Source: Lewinellaceae bacterium (GTDB lineage Bacteria; Bacteroidota; Bacteroidia; Chitinophagales; Saprospiraceae). Taken from it: a stretch of 64,000 bases of DNA. The stretch lies in assembly GCA_020636135.1 (NCBI GenBank), contig JACJYK010000001.1:668501-732500 (forward strand). Direction: 5' to 3'. This document shows positions 17,954 to 27,327 of this stretch, piece by piece. Position 1 is the stretch's first letter; the number at the start of each line of letters is the position of its first letter. The translations under genes and the position numbers were made by a program. The notes beneath the pieces are model-generated. The model ran no database searches. It was not told where the DNA came from and worked only from the letters and a program-made list of their open reading frames with translations.

Positions 17954-19081
17954 TTATGCGGTATTCTTCCGGATCTGTTCGACAACGGTTAATGAATCAT
18001 CATAGATCGTTCCCAGTATTCCACCCAGTTTATAATTGTCGAAACCGACAAAGTACATGTCCCGGAATACGCCATCGCCTACAGGTGCTTTGGGGTAACC
18101 ATTCTGGTCCAGAAATTCCTGGATGCCCGGGATGAACTCCTCCAGTTTTGCCCGGTATCCGGTAGCAAGGATCACAGCATCAAACGGATGCATGCTGCCG
18201 TCATTGAACCGGACCGCAGATGTATCAAAACCGGAGACATCTGGCAATATCTTGATCTTACCTTTTTTAATTTGGGCTACCGTTCCCAGGTCGATAACCG
18301 GTGTTTTGCCGGTCTCCCTCAGCTGGACTGCAGGATGTGTTTTTGAAAGCGGTACGCCGTATTGTCCCAGATTCCCGATGACCATTTTCCGGATCTGGGT
18401 GCCCAGCCAGTCTCCGATACCCCAGGGTAGCCGGTCCAGCTTTTTGGCCGTCAACTGGACAGGATTACCTGCAATATCGCGTGGAACAATGGTGATCGGT
18501 GAGCGCACCGAGAGTGAAACATCTATAGCATTTTCAGCCAGATCGAGGGCTATCTCGGCTCCGGTGTTCCCCATGCCAATGACCAATACCTTCTTGCCCT
18601 TGAAGGGGGCCGGGTTCCTGTAATCAGCACTATGGGTAATTGATCCGGCGAACTGATTTTCTCCTTCCCAGTGGGGATGGATGGGTACTCGATTGATACC
18701 GGTGCAGATCACTACAGATTCTCCCTGGTACGTGTTGTCACCGGTGGTAACTTCCCAGCCCTGATCGTTTTTTTGGATCCGGGAGACTTTTTGACCAAAC
18801 TCCGGACGAATGTTGAAATGCCTGGCATAGTGTTCAAAATATTTCAGCAGGGACTTCCTGGGCACATAGACCGGGTAGTCCGTGGGAAAGTCGAGAAGGG
18901 GCAGGTGGGATAATTGTTTTACCGTGTGCAGGCACAGGCGATCGTAGTGCCTGGACCACATGACACCTACGCGGTCCGAGCTTTCCAGCAAGGTGAATTC
19001 CAGCCCGGCTTGACGCATCCGGCCGGCAACAGCCAAACCGGCAGGTCCGGCTCCGATGATCAGGGTATGGTGGTTGTTCAC
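17954..19081 (-). CDS. Flavin-containing (class B) monooxygenase-like FAD/NAD(P) oxidoreductase
   Basis: A 375-residue cytoplasmic flavoprotein. The FAD-binding GAGPAG is at residues 9-14, the NADPH-binding GMGNTG near residue 170, and ILATGY near residue 312. Between the two Rossmann motifs FAGSITHSADY matches the flavin monooxygenase fingerprint FxGxxxHxxxY exactly. This places it in the FMO/YUCCA-like group, which oxygenates soft nucleophiles (N or S), although many bacterial members have unknown substrates. It is downstream of the TlpA-like gene with a 33-base gap, so both share one transcript. Confidence 0.87.
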   Translation of the reverse strand: MNNHHTLIIGAGPAGLAVAGRMRQAGLEFTLLESSDRVGVMWSRHYDRLCLHTVKQLSHLPLLDFPTDYPVYVPRKSLLKYFEHYARHFNIRPEFGQKVSRIQKNDQGWEVTTGDNTYQGESVVICTGINRVPIHPHWEGENQFAGSITHSADYRNPAPFKGKKVLVIGMGNTGAEIALDLAENAIDVSLSVRSPITIVPRDIAGNPVQLTAKKLDRLPWGIGDWLGTQIRKMVIGNLGQYGVPLSKTHPAVQLRETGKTPVIDLGTVAQIKKGKIKILPDVSGFDTSAVRFNDGSMHPFDAVILATGYRAKLEEFIPGIQEFLDQNGYPKAPVGDGVFRDMYFVGFDNYKLGGILGTIYDDSLTVVEQIRKNTA

Positions 19082-19114
19082 GTTGTTATCATTTCTGTAA
19101 CCTGGTGATGGAAG

Positions 19115-20560
19115 TTAGCTACCTGCTTTCTTTTTCTGGTCCCTGTCGATAATAATCGGTATTTGCTCCGGATGCAGGTTCTTGCCGATGATGATCCGGT
19201 CCGGGTTCAGGACGTAGATCTCCGGTGTATTGTCGACATAATATTTCGCATAGATGGACGCATTGGTCGGGTCGAATACATTGACAAAGGCACCGGTGTT
19301 GAATTTCTGGATGAATCCTTTCCACTCTTCCGGATTGGTATCCAGGGCGATGGCATAAACGCCGAAGCCTTTGCCTTCTCGTTTCCATTGATTGAATAAG
19401 CTCAGCAGTTGGGGTGTTTCCGCAATACAATGGTCACAGGTAGGGTTGAACATATAGACGACCACGTAGGGTTCTTTCATGTCGTAGATTGCCCGCTTCT
19501 GCCCACTGGGATCGGTGGAGATTACATTGGGAGCTTTCAGACCGACACAACTTGCTGCCATTTCGCTGGCCCGCTTTTGTAGTCCGTAGATCTGCATGGA
19601 GTCTGCCCAAAAAGCGAGATCCCGTGTGATGTAATTCTGCACGAGGTTAACATAGACGGCTTCTGCATCCATCAGATTGACCTTGCCTGGTTCGTACTTT
19701 AGACCGATCCAGTTTACAAAAAATTTAAAATAGGGTTTATCTTCTTTTACCCGGTTGATCAGCACATCTGCCGACTGGATGATGCTGTCGGCATCCTGGA
19801 TGGTCAGTTCGGTCATGTAGCGGTTCAACTTATTGTATATGACGGGTGTGCGCAGCAGTCGCTCATCGGAAAAATCGACACCGTCCCAAAAAGCTCTCCG
19901 GTAGCGGACCAGCTTGGCATTCAGGTCTGGTTGGCCATCAGGCCCGATCACATCCGGGATATCGGGATTCTTGCCGGCATTCTTAAATTTGGTGACGAAC
20001 GCATCCGGGTATTTTTTTAGGGTATTATCCGTAATTTCCGTACGTACCCTTACCAGACTATCCCTTTTTGATACCAGCGACTGATAAGCAGGATTGGACT
20101 GATCCATGGCTTCCACCTGGCTGTTCAAAGGTTCAATTAGCCGGTTGTAGACATCTTCCTGGTGGGTAATCCCATAGAGCAATTCATTTTCCAGATTGCC
20201 CTCGACTTTTATCTGGCCGATGAGCTCGTTGATCACCGTATTCACTTTCATAGTCTGGTCCGCACCAACGATCAACGGAAAGGAAGCGTTATTCGGCAGC
20301 AATACATATACCACGCCCTGCGGGTAAGGTTCTTGCCGTTTAAATCGGAGATCTCCTTTTTCATCCATTTGGGCAGAATCCAATTTGAAGCGCTGATCGC
20401 CATAAATACCAACAACAAAGGCCCATCCGATCGGACCCTGATCAATGTGAATTAGGATATCCGGTGATTCAGCTGTTTCAGCATTGGCATCAGGCGAAGT
20501 GCTCTGGCAGGCGAAAAGCAGGGTCGGAAGCACCAGGATTAAATATTTGATTAACTTCAT
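19115..20560 (-). CDS. TlpA-like thioredoxin-fold lipoprotein (DUF4369/DUF5106 type)
   Basis: A 481-residue periplasmic lipoprotein with lipobox TLLFAC near residue 18. The N-terminal third resembles the DUF4369-type beta domain of Bacteroidota TlpA homologues (FKLDSAQMDEKGDLRF), a helical middle region follows, and the C-terminal 150 residues are a thioredoxin fold with the redox motif CDHC (Cys375, Cys378) in FNPTCDHCIAETPQL and the cis-proline region DNTPEIYVLNPD. Such proteins reduce or isomerise disulfides in the cell envelope. It heads a two-gene operon with the flavin monooxygenase. Confidence 0.87.
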   Translation of the reverse strand: MKLIKYLILVLPTLLFACQSTSPDANAETAESPDILIHIDQGPIGWAFVVGIYGDQRFKLDSAQMDEKGDLRFKRQEPYPQGVVYVLLPNNASFPLIVGADQTMKVNTVINELIGQIKVEGNLENELLYGITHQEDVYNRLIEPLNSQVEAMDQSNPAYQSLVSKRDSLVRVRTEITDNTLKKYPDAFVTKFKNAGKNPDIPDVIGPDGQPDLNAKLVRYRRAFWDGVDFSDERLLRTPVIYNKLNRYMTELTIQDADSIIQSADVLINRVKEDKPYFKFFVNWIGLKYEPGKVNLMDAEAVYVNLVQNYITRDLAFWADSMQIYGLQKRASEMAASCVGLKAPNVISTDPSGQKRAIYDMKEPYVVVYMFNPTCDHCIAETPQLLSLFNQWKREGKGFGVYAIALDTNPEEWKGFIQKFNTGAFVNVFDPTNASIYAKYYVDNTPEIYVLNPDRIIIGKNLHPEQIPIIIDRDQKKKAGS

Positions 20561-20581
20561 GGTTTATGAATTTCAGAGTTA

Positions 20582-20589
20582 CAAAAGTA
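20582..20589 (-). promoter_or_regulatory. Putative -7 element of the TlpA/monooxygenase operon
   Basis: On the minus strand the bases read TACTTTTG, an exact TAnnTTTG match, 22 bases before the start codon. No TTG was found at the usual -33 distance. Confidence 0.4.
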
Positions 20590-20772
20590 ATATCCAGCAC
20601 CTTTTCCGCATGATCTCGTTGGTTTTTTCTCGAAAACCACTTCATTTGAAACGTTAACTTATAGTGTCCTCCCGACGTTTGATCGAATCTTTCAAACCTT
20701 ATGTCCATCTCCGGAATGCATTTCCTCAGGTATTTTTATCTTTCTAAACCCGTCGTGTCTTCAAGAAATCTC

Positions 20773-20804
20773 TTGTGATCCGGACATTACTTTCCTTGAC
20801 TTTG
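20773..20804 (+). promoter_or_regulatory. Putative promoter of the tricorn-like protease gene
   Basis: TTG at 20773-20775, 21 bases, then TGACTTTG at 20797-20804, one mismatch from TAnnTTTG. It would give a leader of about a dozen bases before the ATG at 20822. Confidence 0.35.
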
Positions 20805-20821
20805 AACTAAACCGAAGTATA

Positions 20822-23800
20822 ATGAAAAAAATTTCCTTTCTGATTATTGCCCTCATCAGCGTTGCATATCTGCACGCTCAAATCAATGCGAAGCTGATCC
20901 GTTATATGGATGTATCGGCGGATCAGATCGTCTTTGTCTATGGCGGAGACTTGTGGCTGATGCCCAAAACGGGTGGAACGGCGACCCAGGTCACCCATTC
21001 ACCGGGCGAAGAGTCCTGGCCTAAATTTTCGCCGGATGGCAAATACATCGCCTACACGGCGAGTTATAATGGCAACGACGACATCTATGTGATCCCTGTT
21101 TCCGGCGGGCTGCCTACCCGGGTTACCTATCAGTCCCAGGCAGATCGCATGGTGGAGTGGCATCCGGATGGACAGCATTTGCTTATTGCCTCTCGCCGCG
21201 AGAGTGGTAGACAGTCTTATAATCAGTTTTATCTGGTCGATAAAATGGGAGGGCTGCCGGACAAGCTGCCTATTCCTTACGGAGAATTGGCCAGCTATTC
21301 ACCGGATGGGAAACAATTGGCGTACATCACCAAGATCACCGAAAACTATCCCTTCAAGCGTTACCGGGGAGGTCTTGCTTCCGATGTCCTCATCTATGAT
21401 TTTGCCACTCAAAAAGTTGAAAATATCACCAAGAACAACGCGACCGACGGGAAGCCGGCCTGGGCTGGAGATAAGGTCTACTTTATCTCTGATCAGGCTG
21501 CCGATATGCGTCGCAACATTTGGTCATACAACACGAAGACGAAACAGTCCAAACAGGTAACGGATTTCAAAGACTTTGACATCACCTATCTGTCTGCCGG
21601 TCCCCAGGATCTTGTCTTTGAGGTAGGCGGGACTTTATACCGGATGGGTCTGGCCGATGAGAAATATCAGCCAGTCAATGTTCAGGTCGTCAGTGACCTG
21701 TCGGTGGAGATGCCACGATCCGTGGACGTAAGCAGCCGGATCGCAAACGGAACGGTATCGCCAGAAGCCAAACGCATCATTTTTGAGGCCCGGGGTGAAT
21801 TGTTCAATGTGCCTGTGAAGGAAGGATACACGCTTAATCTGACCCGTTCATCCGGTGCCTTTGACCGGGATCCTGCCTGGTCACCGGATGGTAAACAGGT
21901 TGCTTTCTGGAGTGACCGAAGTGGTGAGTTTGAAGTCTGGCTGCAGGATCCGGATGGGAAATCTCCTGCCCGGCAACTGACCAAACGGGGTAAAGGGTAT
22001 GGCTACCATTTATTCTGGTCACCAGACAGCAAAAAGATTGCTTTCATCGACGAGACCAATACCATCTTTATCATCGATGCAAATAGTGGCGCTACCACCA
22101 CGGCCGGCAACCACTACTGGAATGTCGGACACGGAGGTCGCCCCGGATATCAGATCTCCTGGTCTCCGGATTCCCGGTGGATTGCATTCACCCAGCAATT
22201 GGAGAACAGCAATGAATCCATTTTCGTATTCGATACCAGGGATGGACAAAAGCACCAGGTGACCAGCGGATTTTACAGCGATTATGAGCCGGTCTTCAGT
22301 GTCGATGGCAAGTACCTGTTTTACTTCACAGACCGCGAGTTTGATGCTTCCTATTCCAGCCTCGGTGACGGTACCTGGATCTATCCCAATACAACCCGCA
22401 TTGCCGCCCTGGCATTGCAGCCGGAGGTAGCCTCGTTATTGGCGGTGAAAAATGATACGATGCCGGATCCGGATGCTAAGAAACCGGAGAAAGATACGTC
22501 CAAACTAGTGGTCAATATCAACTTCACGGACCTTGAATCCCGGCTGGAACTATTGCCCATCACTGCTGGTAATTTTGGTGCGATGGCTGCCTTTGAGGGC
22601 AAACTGGTCTTCTCCAAAGGTCCAAATACCGGTTCCGGAGAACGCCAGGCCAAGCTGGTACTTTACGATTTTGATTCACGTGAAGAAAAAACGGTGATCG
22701 AAGGTATCAACAATGTAGCCTTGTCGGCCGATGGGAAATCCATCCTGGTCGGCATTCGCGGGAAATATGGCATTATCAAGCCGGCGCCCGGTCAGAAAAT
22801 CGAAGATCCCATTCCCACTGATGGCCTGGTCATGGATCTGGTACCCAAAGAAGAATGGCAGGAGATCTTTGATGACACCTGGCGGCGCTACCGCGATTTC
22901 TTTTACGATCCCAATATGCAGGGTGTGGACTGGAACGCCATGCACAAACGTTATGGCGCGCTGATCAAAGATGCCCGTACGCGATGGGATGTGACCAACA
23001 TCCAGTCCAATATGCAGGCTGAACTGAGTGCCGGCCATACCTATACTGGTGGCGGTGATGTCGAACAGGTGGATCGGAAGGAAACCGGATATCTCGGTAT
23101 TGACTGGTCATTGGACAATGGGAAATACCGGATTAAACGCATCGTTCGTCCGGCTGCCTGGAATACGGAAGTGCGGTCTCCTTTTGACCGGCCGGGTGTC
23201 CCGGTGAAAGAAGGTGAGTACATCCTCGCCGTGAATGGCATTGTCCTGGATCCGTCGATGGATCCGTATGCCCCTTTCGAAGGTCTTAATGGCAAGACGG
23301 TGGCACTTACGGTCAGCAAAGACGGGATGTTATCCACGAGTCACACCGTGGCCGTCAAATGCCTGGGTCAGGGTGAAGAGATTCAACTCCGTTATCTGGA
23401 GTGGATCGAGAACAACCGTAAAATGGTGGATAAGCTTTCTGATGGGAAATTAGGTTATGTCTACATGTCCAATACCGCCAACCAGGGCCAGTTGGAACTG
23501 GTCAGCATGTTTTATGGTCAGCAGGATAAGGAGGGCATTATCATCGATGAGCGGTTCAATGGTGGCGGCTCCCTGGCAGATCGTTTTCTGGAATTGATGC
23601 AAAGGCCTGTTGTCTATAATCTGCACTGGCGACATGGACGTGATCATACCTGGCCGATAAGGTTAAATCTGGGGCCTAAAGGTATGCTGATCAATGGCTG
23701 GGCCGGTTCCGGAGGTGATGGGCTGCCCTGGGCCTTTAAAGAATTGAAAGCCGGACCGATCGTTGGAGAACGTACCCTCGGCATCCTGGTAGGTCCTGCC

Positions 23801-24067
23801 ACCGGACATCAGCTCATCGATGGCGGAAGCATCACCGTGCCAGGTGCGCGGCTCTATGCCAATGATGGGAAGTGGTTCTGGGAAGGTGAAGGCGTTTCAC
23901 CCAATTACGAGGTGTGGGATGATCCGGAACTGCTGATGCAGGGTCGCGATCCGCAAATTGAAAAAGTGGTCACGGAAGTTATGAAGCTGGCGAAAGAACA
24001 TCCCGGCCGCATGACCCCGGCACCAAAACCGGATGACCGCACCGCGAAGGGGTTGAATAAGAATTGA
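20822..24067 (+). CDS. Tricorn-like S41 family protease
   Basis: A 1081-residue exported protease; signal peptide ends VAYLHAQ. Order of domains: an N-terminal six-bladed and a second beta-propeller with TolB-like repeats (FSPDGKYIAYTAS, WSPDGKQVAFWSDRSG, WSPDSRWIAFTQQ), a core domain from about residue 680, a PDZ domain near 760-850 (YLGIDWSLDNGKYRI), and the S41 catalytic domain. Candidate catalytic residues by comparison with archaeal tricorn are His739 (SAGHTYTGGGD), nucleophile Ser963 (GWAGSGGDGLP) and Glu1023 (EGEGVSPNYEV), at almost the tricorn positions. Tricorn has Ser before the His; here it is Gly. The length fits the family. Its stop codon is followed without a gap by a tandem repeat that stays open in frame (see repeat). 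Confidence 0.92.
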   Translation: MKKISFLIIALISVAYLHAQINAKLIRYMDVSADQIVFVYGGDLWLMPKTGGTATQVTHSPGEESWPKFSPDGKYIAYTASYNGNDDIYVIPVSGGLPTRVTYQSQADRMVEWHPDGQHLLIASRRESGRQSYNQFYLVDKMGGLPDKLPIPYGELASYSPDGKQLAYITKITENYPFKRYRGGLASDVLIYDFATQKVENITKNNATDGKPAWAGDKVYFISDQAADMRRNIWSYNTKTKQSKQVTDFKDFDITYLSAGPQDLVFEVGGTLYRMGLADEKYQPVNVQVVSDLSVEMPRSVDVSSRIANGTVSPEAKRIIFEARGELFNVPVKEGYTLNLTRSSGAFDRDPAWSPDGKQVAFWSDRSGEFEVWLQDPDGKSPARQLTKRGKGYGYHLFWSPDSKKIAFIDETNTIFIIDANSGATTTAGNHYWNVGHGGRPGYQISWSPDSRWIAFTQQLENSNESIFVFDTRDGQKHQVTSGFYSDYEPVFSVDGKYLFYFTDREFDASYSSLGDGTWIYPNTTRIAALALQPEVASLLAVKNDTMPDPDAKKPEKDTSKLVVNINFTDLESRLELLPITAGNFGAMAAFEGKLVFSKGPNTGSGERQAKLVLYDFDSREEKTVIEGINNVALSADGKSILVGIRGKYGIIKPAPGQKIEDPIPTDGLVMDLVPKEEWQEIFDDTWRRYRDFFYDPNMQGVDWNAMHKRYGALIKDARTRWDVTNIQSNMQAELSAGHTYTGGGDVEQVDRKETGYLGIDWSLDNGKYRIKRIVRPAAWNTEVRSPFDRPGVPVKEGEYILAVNGIVLDPSMDPYAPFEGLNGKTVALTVSKDGMLSTSHTVAVKCLGQGEEIQLRYLEWIENNRKMVDKLSDGKLGYVYMSNTANQGQLELVSMFYGQQDKEGIIIDERFNGGGSLADRFLELMQRPVVYNLHWRHGRDHTWPIRLNLGPKGMLINGWAGSGGDGLPWAFKELKAGPIVGERTLGILVGPATGHQLIDGGSITVPGARLYANDGKWFWEGEGVSPNYEVWDDPELLMQGRDPQIEKVVTEVMKLAKEHPGRMTPAPKPDDRTAKGLNKN

Positions 24068-24175
24068 AAAAGAGGTAAAAGAGGTAGCAGAGGTAAAAGA
24101 GGTAAAAGAGGTAGCAGAGGTAAAAGAGGTAAAAGAGGTAGCAGAAGTAGCAGAAGTAAAAGAGGTGGCAGAAGT
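24068..24175 (+). repeat. Twelve 9-bp tandem repeats in a 27-bp higher-order pattern
   Basis: Starting at the first base after the tricorn stop, twelve units of the form (AAA/AGC)AGAGGT follow without interruption. They group as unit-unit-variant, a 27-bp pattern present three times before it decays. Because nine is a multiple of three, the frame of the protease stays open after its TGA for 58 more codons (to TAG at 24242) and would encode KRG-KRG-SRG repeats. There are no spacers, so it is not a CRISPR. Confidence 0.9.
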
Positions 24176-24239
24176 GACAGACGCGGGGCTGACCAAGGGC
24201 AACGAGCGTCAGTAGGTAGAATTTGTCAGCATAACGCTT

Positions 24240-24301
24240 CATAGCCACACGGCTTTAGCCTGGGGAGATAATATTTCCATAGCCTCACGGCTTTAGTCCG
24301 G
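24240..24301. repeat. Two 24-bp imperfect direct repeats
   Basis: Units at 24240-24263 and 24278-24301 share 21 of 24 bases (core CATAGCC, then CACGGCTTTAG). Each contains the near-palindrome GGCTTTAGCC. Non-coding; the spacing of 38 bases is about 3.6 helical turns. Looks like a dispersed intergenic repeat rather than a gene part. Confidence 0.6.
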
Positions 24302-24373
24302 AACGTGGAGCACAGAGCGAATTGATGCTTCGGTCAGCCCAGTCATGGAGTTTTAAAGGTCATTCTTAACCTA

Positions 24374-24412
24374 GTGTCATCTCGACCGACCAACGGGAGT
24401 GGAGAGATCTCA
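24374..24412. repeat. Possible dispersed REP-like element
   Basis: A stretch running from GTGTCATCTCGACC to GGAGAGATCTCA resembles, from memory, a short intergenic sequence common in Bacteroidota genomes (TGTCATTTCGACC ... GGAGAAATCTC). Only one copy is in this window, so the call rests on recollection. It lies 77 bases before the DUF457 gene; a TATATTTA at 24453-24460 could be the -7 element of that gene. Confidence 0.35.
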
Positions 24413-24488
24413 GGTAGCAAAAGCCTGGAGTATCGAACAAAAGCAAAAACGGTATATTTATTGGGCTTTGGCCTGGGGGTACAAATAG

Positions 24489-25721
24489 ATGGATTCATTA
24501 ACACATATCGTCGTCGGTGCCGCGGTAGGAGATCTGATCCTGGGGAAGAAAATCGGCAACCGGGGGATGGTACTTGGTGCGCTGGCCGGTTCCGTACCGG
24601 ATTTTGATGTGTTTACCCAGTTATTAACGGATGACCTGGGCGGATTGGAACTGCACCGTGCCTTCACCCATTCGTGGGTATTCATGTTTACTGCGCCTTT
24701 GTTGCTGGCCTGGTTGATGCCACATTGGTACCGGGGGGCTTTCAGACGCTGGCCGGGGTACCCGTGGCTGCGCGGGATGATCTTTGTTTTGTTTTATTTG
24801 ATTCTCGCTGCAGGGCTGACATGGATTACCACTTTTTTAGCAGGATGGTACGGATTAATACCTGGCATCCTGGGATTGACCCTGGGTGGTGTGATCTTTT
24901 ACAATTATTACCATGCTCAGATCCGGGGTTTTGCTGACCACATGCAGGAACCGGAATCGGTAGGTTTCGGCCAGTGGTACCTCCTCTTTGCCCTGAACAT
25001 ATTGATCCACATTGTATTGGACTGTGCGACTTCCTATGGTACTCAGATCTGGTATCCCTTTTCCAATGAGCGGGTAGCCTGGGGCAATATGGCCGTGGTG
25101 GATCTATTGTTCACATTGCCATTGGCTTTGACGGTGAGTATTGCAGCTGCCTTACCGAGAAGTGCTCTCCTCCGAAAATTTCTGTTGGTTGCCGGGTTGG
25201 TGGTGAGCTCGATTTACTGGGCGGGGACCTGGGTTAATAAAGACCGGGTAAATGGTATTTGGAAAGAATCACTCCGGATGAGTCATCTTGAACCCAGCCA
25301 ATCCTATGCATCACCCACCCTCACGAATAACGTTCTCTGGCATGGGGTGGCAGTGGCTGGTGATAGCATATATGTTGGGGACTATGCCCTGACAGATAAG
25401 AATCCGGTGTTTCGCATCACCAACCGGTATGCTTATTGGTCCAGTCCGCCACCGGACCTGGCCGGCACCCGCGCCTGGCGGATACTGACCTGGTTTTCCA
25501 AAGGGTATTACCATTGGAAGCAGGAGGGTGAAGGATACAGTTTCACCGATCTGCGCTTTGGGGGTATACCGTCGGAAGGTGATGACGAAGGCGTGTTCAG
25601 ATTTCATCTGGTGAAAAACGGAATGGGAGACTGGCAGGTGGACGGAGGGCGTGAAGGCAACGGACAAGACATCCGTGCCGGATTGCACAGTCTCTGGATA
25701 CGCATGAAGGGTTTGCCCTGA
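24489..25721 (+). CDS. DUF457/YbcI-type membrane-bound metal-dependent hydrolase
   Basis: A 410-residue inner-membrane protein. The N-terminus MDSLTHIVVGAAVGDLI and then LAGSVPDFDVF and HRAFTHSWVF give the His and Asp residues that define the LexA-binding/YbcI-like DUF457 family; the second His-containing block is LIHIVLDCATSYGTQI near residue 178. Four to five membrane segments lie between residues 60 and 240, and the C-terminal 150 residues form a soluble domain. Members are annotated as putative metal-dependent hydrolases without a proven substrate. Convergent with the LRR gene, 31 bases apart. Confidence 0.85.
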   Translation: MDSLTHIVVGAAVGDLILGKKIGNRGMVLGALAGSVPDFDVFTQLLTDDLGGLELHRAFTHSWVFMFTAPLLLAWLMPHWYRGAFRRWPGYPWLRGMIFVLFYLILAAGLTWITTFLAGWYGLIPGILGLTLGGVIFYNYYHAQIRGFADHMQEPESVGFGQWYLLFALNILIHIVLDCATSYGTQIWYPFSNERVAWGNMAVVDLLFTLPLALTVSIAAALPRSALLRKFLLVAGLVVSSIYWAGTWVNKDRVNGIWKESLRMSHLEPSQSYASPTLTNNVLWHGVAVAGDSIYVGDYALTDKNPVFRITNRYAYWSSPPPDLAGTRAWRILTWFSKGYYHWKQEGEGYSFTDLRFGGIPSEGDDEGVFRFHLVKNGMGDWQVDGGREGNGQDIRAGLHSLWIRMKGLP

Positions 25722-25752
25722 TGCCGTCCATTACCCCCTGATGCGGAATAAG

Positions 25753-27234
25753 CTAACGTTTGATAAATGGGATGGTCGCCTTACCCGGGAGGTATAAATA
25801 GTACCATCCGGCGGGAAGGTGGTCCAGGGATAATCCATCTCCATTCCAGCGCCCGGGCGTGATTACCCGGCGGCCCCAAATATCCCTTATCTCATATTGC
25901 TGTTTAGTAGTAACACCGGTAATATGCAGTGCATCCGAGACGGGATTGGGGTATATTATTGGAATATCGTTTGAGGTCACAGCTTTTCTGCCGGTGGTGA
26001 CTTGAGTGGTTAGTCTAAGGCTATGCGACATAAGTGTAAGGTTCGGCGCGTCCGGATGGGTGATCTCGACATAATACGTGCCGGTGTCCAGGATACTGAA
26101 GTCTGGAAATTCCAAAACTCCGGTGCTGTTTGACATCCAGTTGATCTGATCCCGGTAAAAGTGAAAGGTTTTATTCCCGATGGTGGTGTCGATGGAAAAA
26201 ACGTACGAAAAATCAGCACCGTTTGTTACTTCAATGGTCGTGTCTTTTCCTACCGGCTTCATATCGGCATAGGTGTAAAATTCCACTGCGCCGATATTAG
26301 GCAACACATCTTCAAAAGTAAATTCGTTGCCGCCGATGTCCAGTGACTGGAGGGTAGGGTGGCCATGGAAATCTGGAATTTCATTAAAGTAGTTTTCCCG
26401 GATATCCAGGAGATTTAAGTGCGTTAAATCTTTGACACCGGCGGGAATGGCGCCGGAGAAATGATTATCCACACAGCTGAAAGATTCGATGCTCGCAGGC
26501 AAAACCGGAAACGGGCCGGAAAATTCATTTTCGCTGATTTGAGCTCGCCTCAATTTGTTCATCTGGGCCATCAGGTCTACCGGAAAATCGGTTAATTCAT
26601 TGCGAAAGACGATGAGTTCTTCCAGGTTCTTGGCATCTTTAAAATCCTGAGGAATCGTTCCGGTAAAGCGGTTGGCAGATATATTGAAGGTACGCAATAG
26701 GGAGTTTTCGCCCATTCCCGCCGGGATGGTGCCGTTCAGTTGATTGTTGCTCACGTCAAAGTCCAGTAAGTTTTTCCAGTTGGCCAGGGATGCAGGCAGG
26801 GTGTCTGAGAGTTGATTACGACCCAAATAGATGCTGGTGATGTTATCCAGGTCTCCAAACGAAGCCGGGATACTGCCGGAAAGCTGAGTATTTGTACAGT
26901 AGAAAAACTGTAATTGTTTCATCAGCTGGATGCTGTCCGGGATGTTGCCATAAATGCTGTCATTCCCCACCTGAAAGTTTCGCATCTCGGTCAGTTCAAG
27001 GATCGCATCGGAGAGTTCTCCCTTGAGATTGTTATTTAATAAGGAGATGCCATAGACCCGGTTGTTCGCCATATCCAGACCATACCAGGTGGATAGGGGT
27101 TGGTGCAGGTCCCAGGTGGTAGTCCAGTGTTCACCATCCATATCCAGGTAGAAGGCGACCAAAGCCAGGGAATCATTTTGTGCTGTGCCTTGTAGTGATA
27201 CACAACAAAAAACAAGTGCTAGGAATGATTTCAT
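25753..27234 (-). CDS. Secreted leucine-rich-repeat protein with T9SS sorting domain
   Basis: A 493-residue surface or secreted protein. Signal peptide ends SLQGTAQ. Residues 60-330 contain about ten plant-type leucine-rich repeats (for example LRTFNISANRFTGTIP and SIYLGRNQLSDTLP), which form a curved protein-binding surface. A beta-sandwich region follows, and residues 415-493 are a type A T9SS sorting domain (YPNPVSDALHITG, LPAGWYYLYL). The target is unknown. Such LRR proteins are common among the T9SS cargo of Saprospiraceae. Confidence 0.88.
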   Translation of the reverse strand: MKSFLALVFCCVSLQGTAQNDSLALVAFYLDMDGEHWTTTWDLHQPLSTWYGLDMANNRVYGISLLNNNLKGELSDAILELTEMRNFQVGNDSIYGNIPDSIQLMKQLQFFYCTNTQLSGSIPASFGDLDNITSIYLGRNQLSDTLPASLANWKNLLDFDVSNNQLNGTIPAGMGENSLLRTFNISANRFTGTIPQDFKDAKNLEELIVFRNELTDFPVDLMAQMNKLRRAQISENEFSGPFPVLPASIESFSCVDNHFSGAIPAGVKDLTHLNLLDIRENYFNEIPDFHGHPTLQSLDIGGNEFTFEDVLPNIGAVEFYTYADMKPVGKDTTIEVTNGADFSYVFSIDTTIGNKTFHFYRDQINWMSNSTGVLEFPDFSILDTGTYYVEITHPDAPNLTLMSHSLRLTTQVTTGRKAVTSNDIPIIYPNPVSDALHITGVTTKQQYEIRDIWGRRVITPGRWNGDGLSLDHLPAGWYYLYLPGKATIPFIKR

Positions 27235-27327
27235 CAGATGAAGTGGTTCGTGAAATTAAATATACAAGTTGTAAGGTAATCCTTGGTGTACAGGAATGCC
27301 CTACTTAACCTCTTGTAATAAATGCAT

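Noticed and set aside
24068..24175. CRISPR array
   Set aside because: Units are contiguous nine-base repeats with no unique spacers and no cas genes nearby; the same holds for the heptamer arrays at 29987 and 30416.
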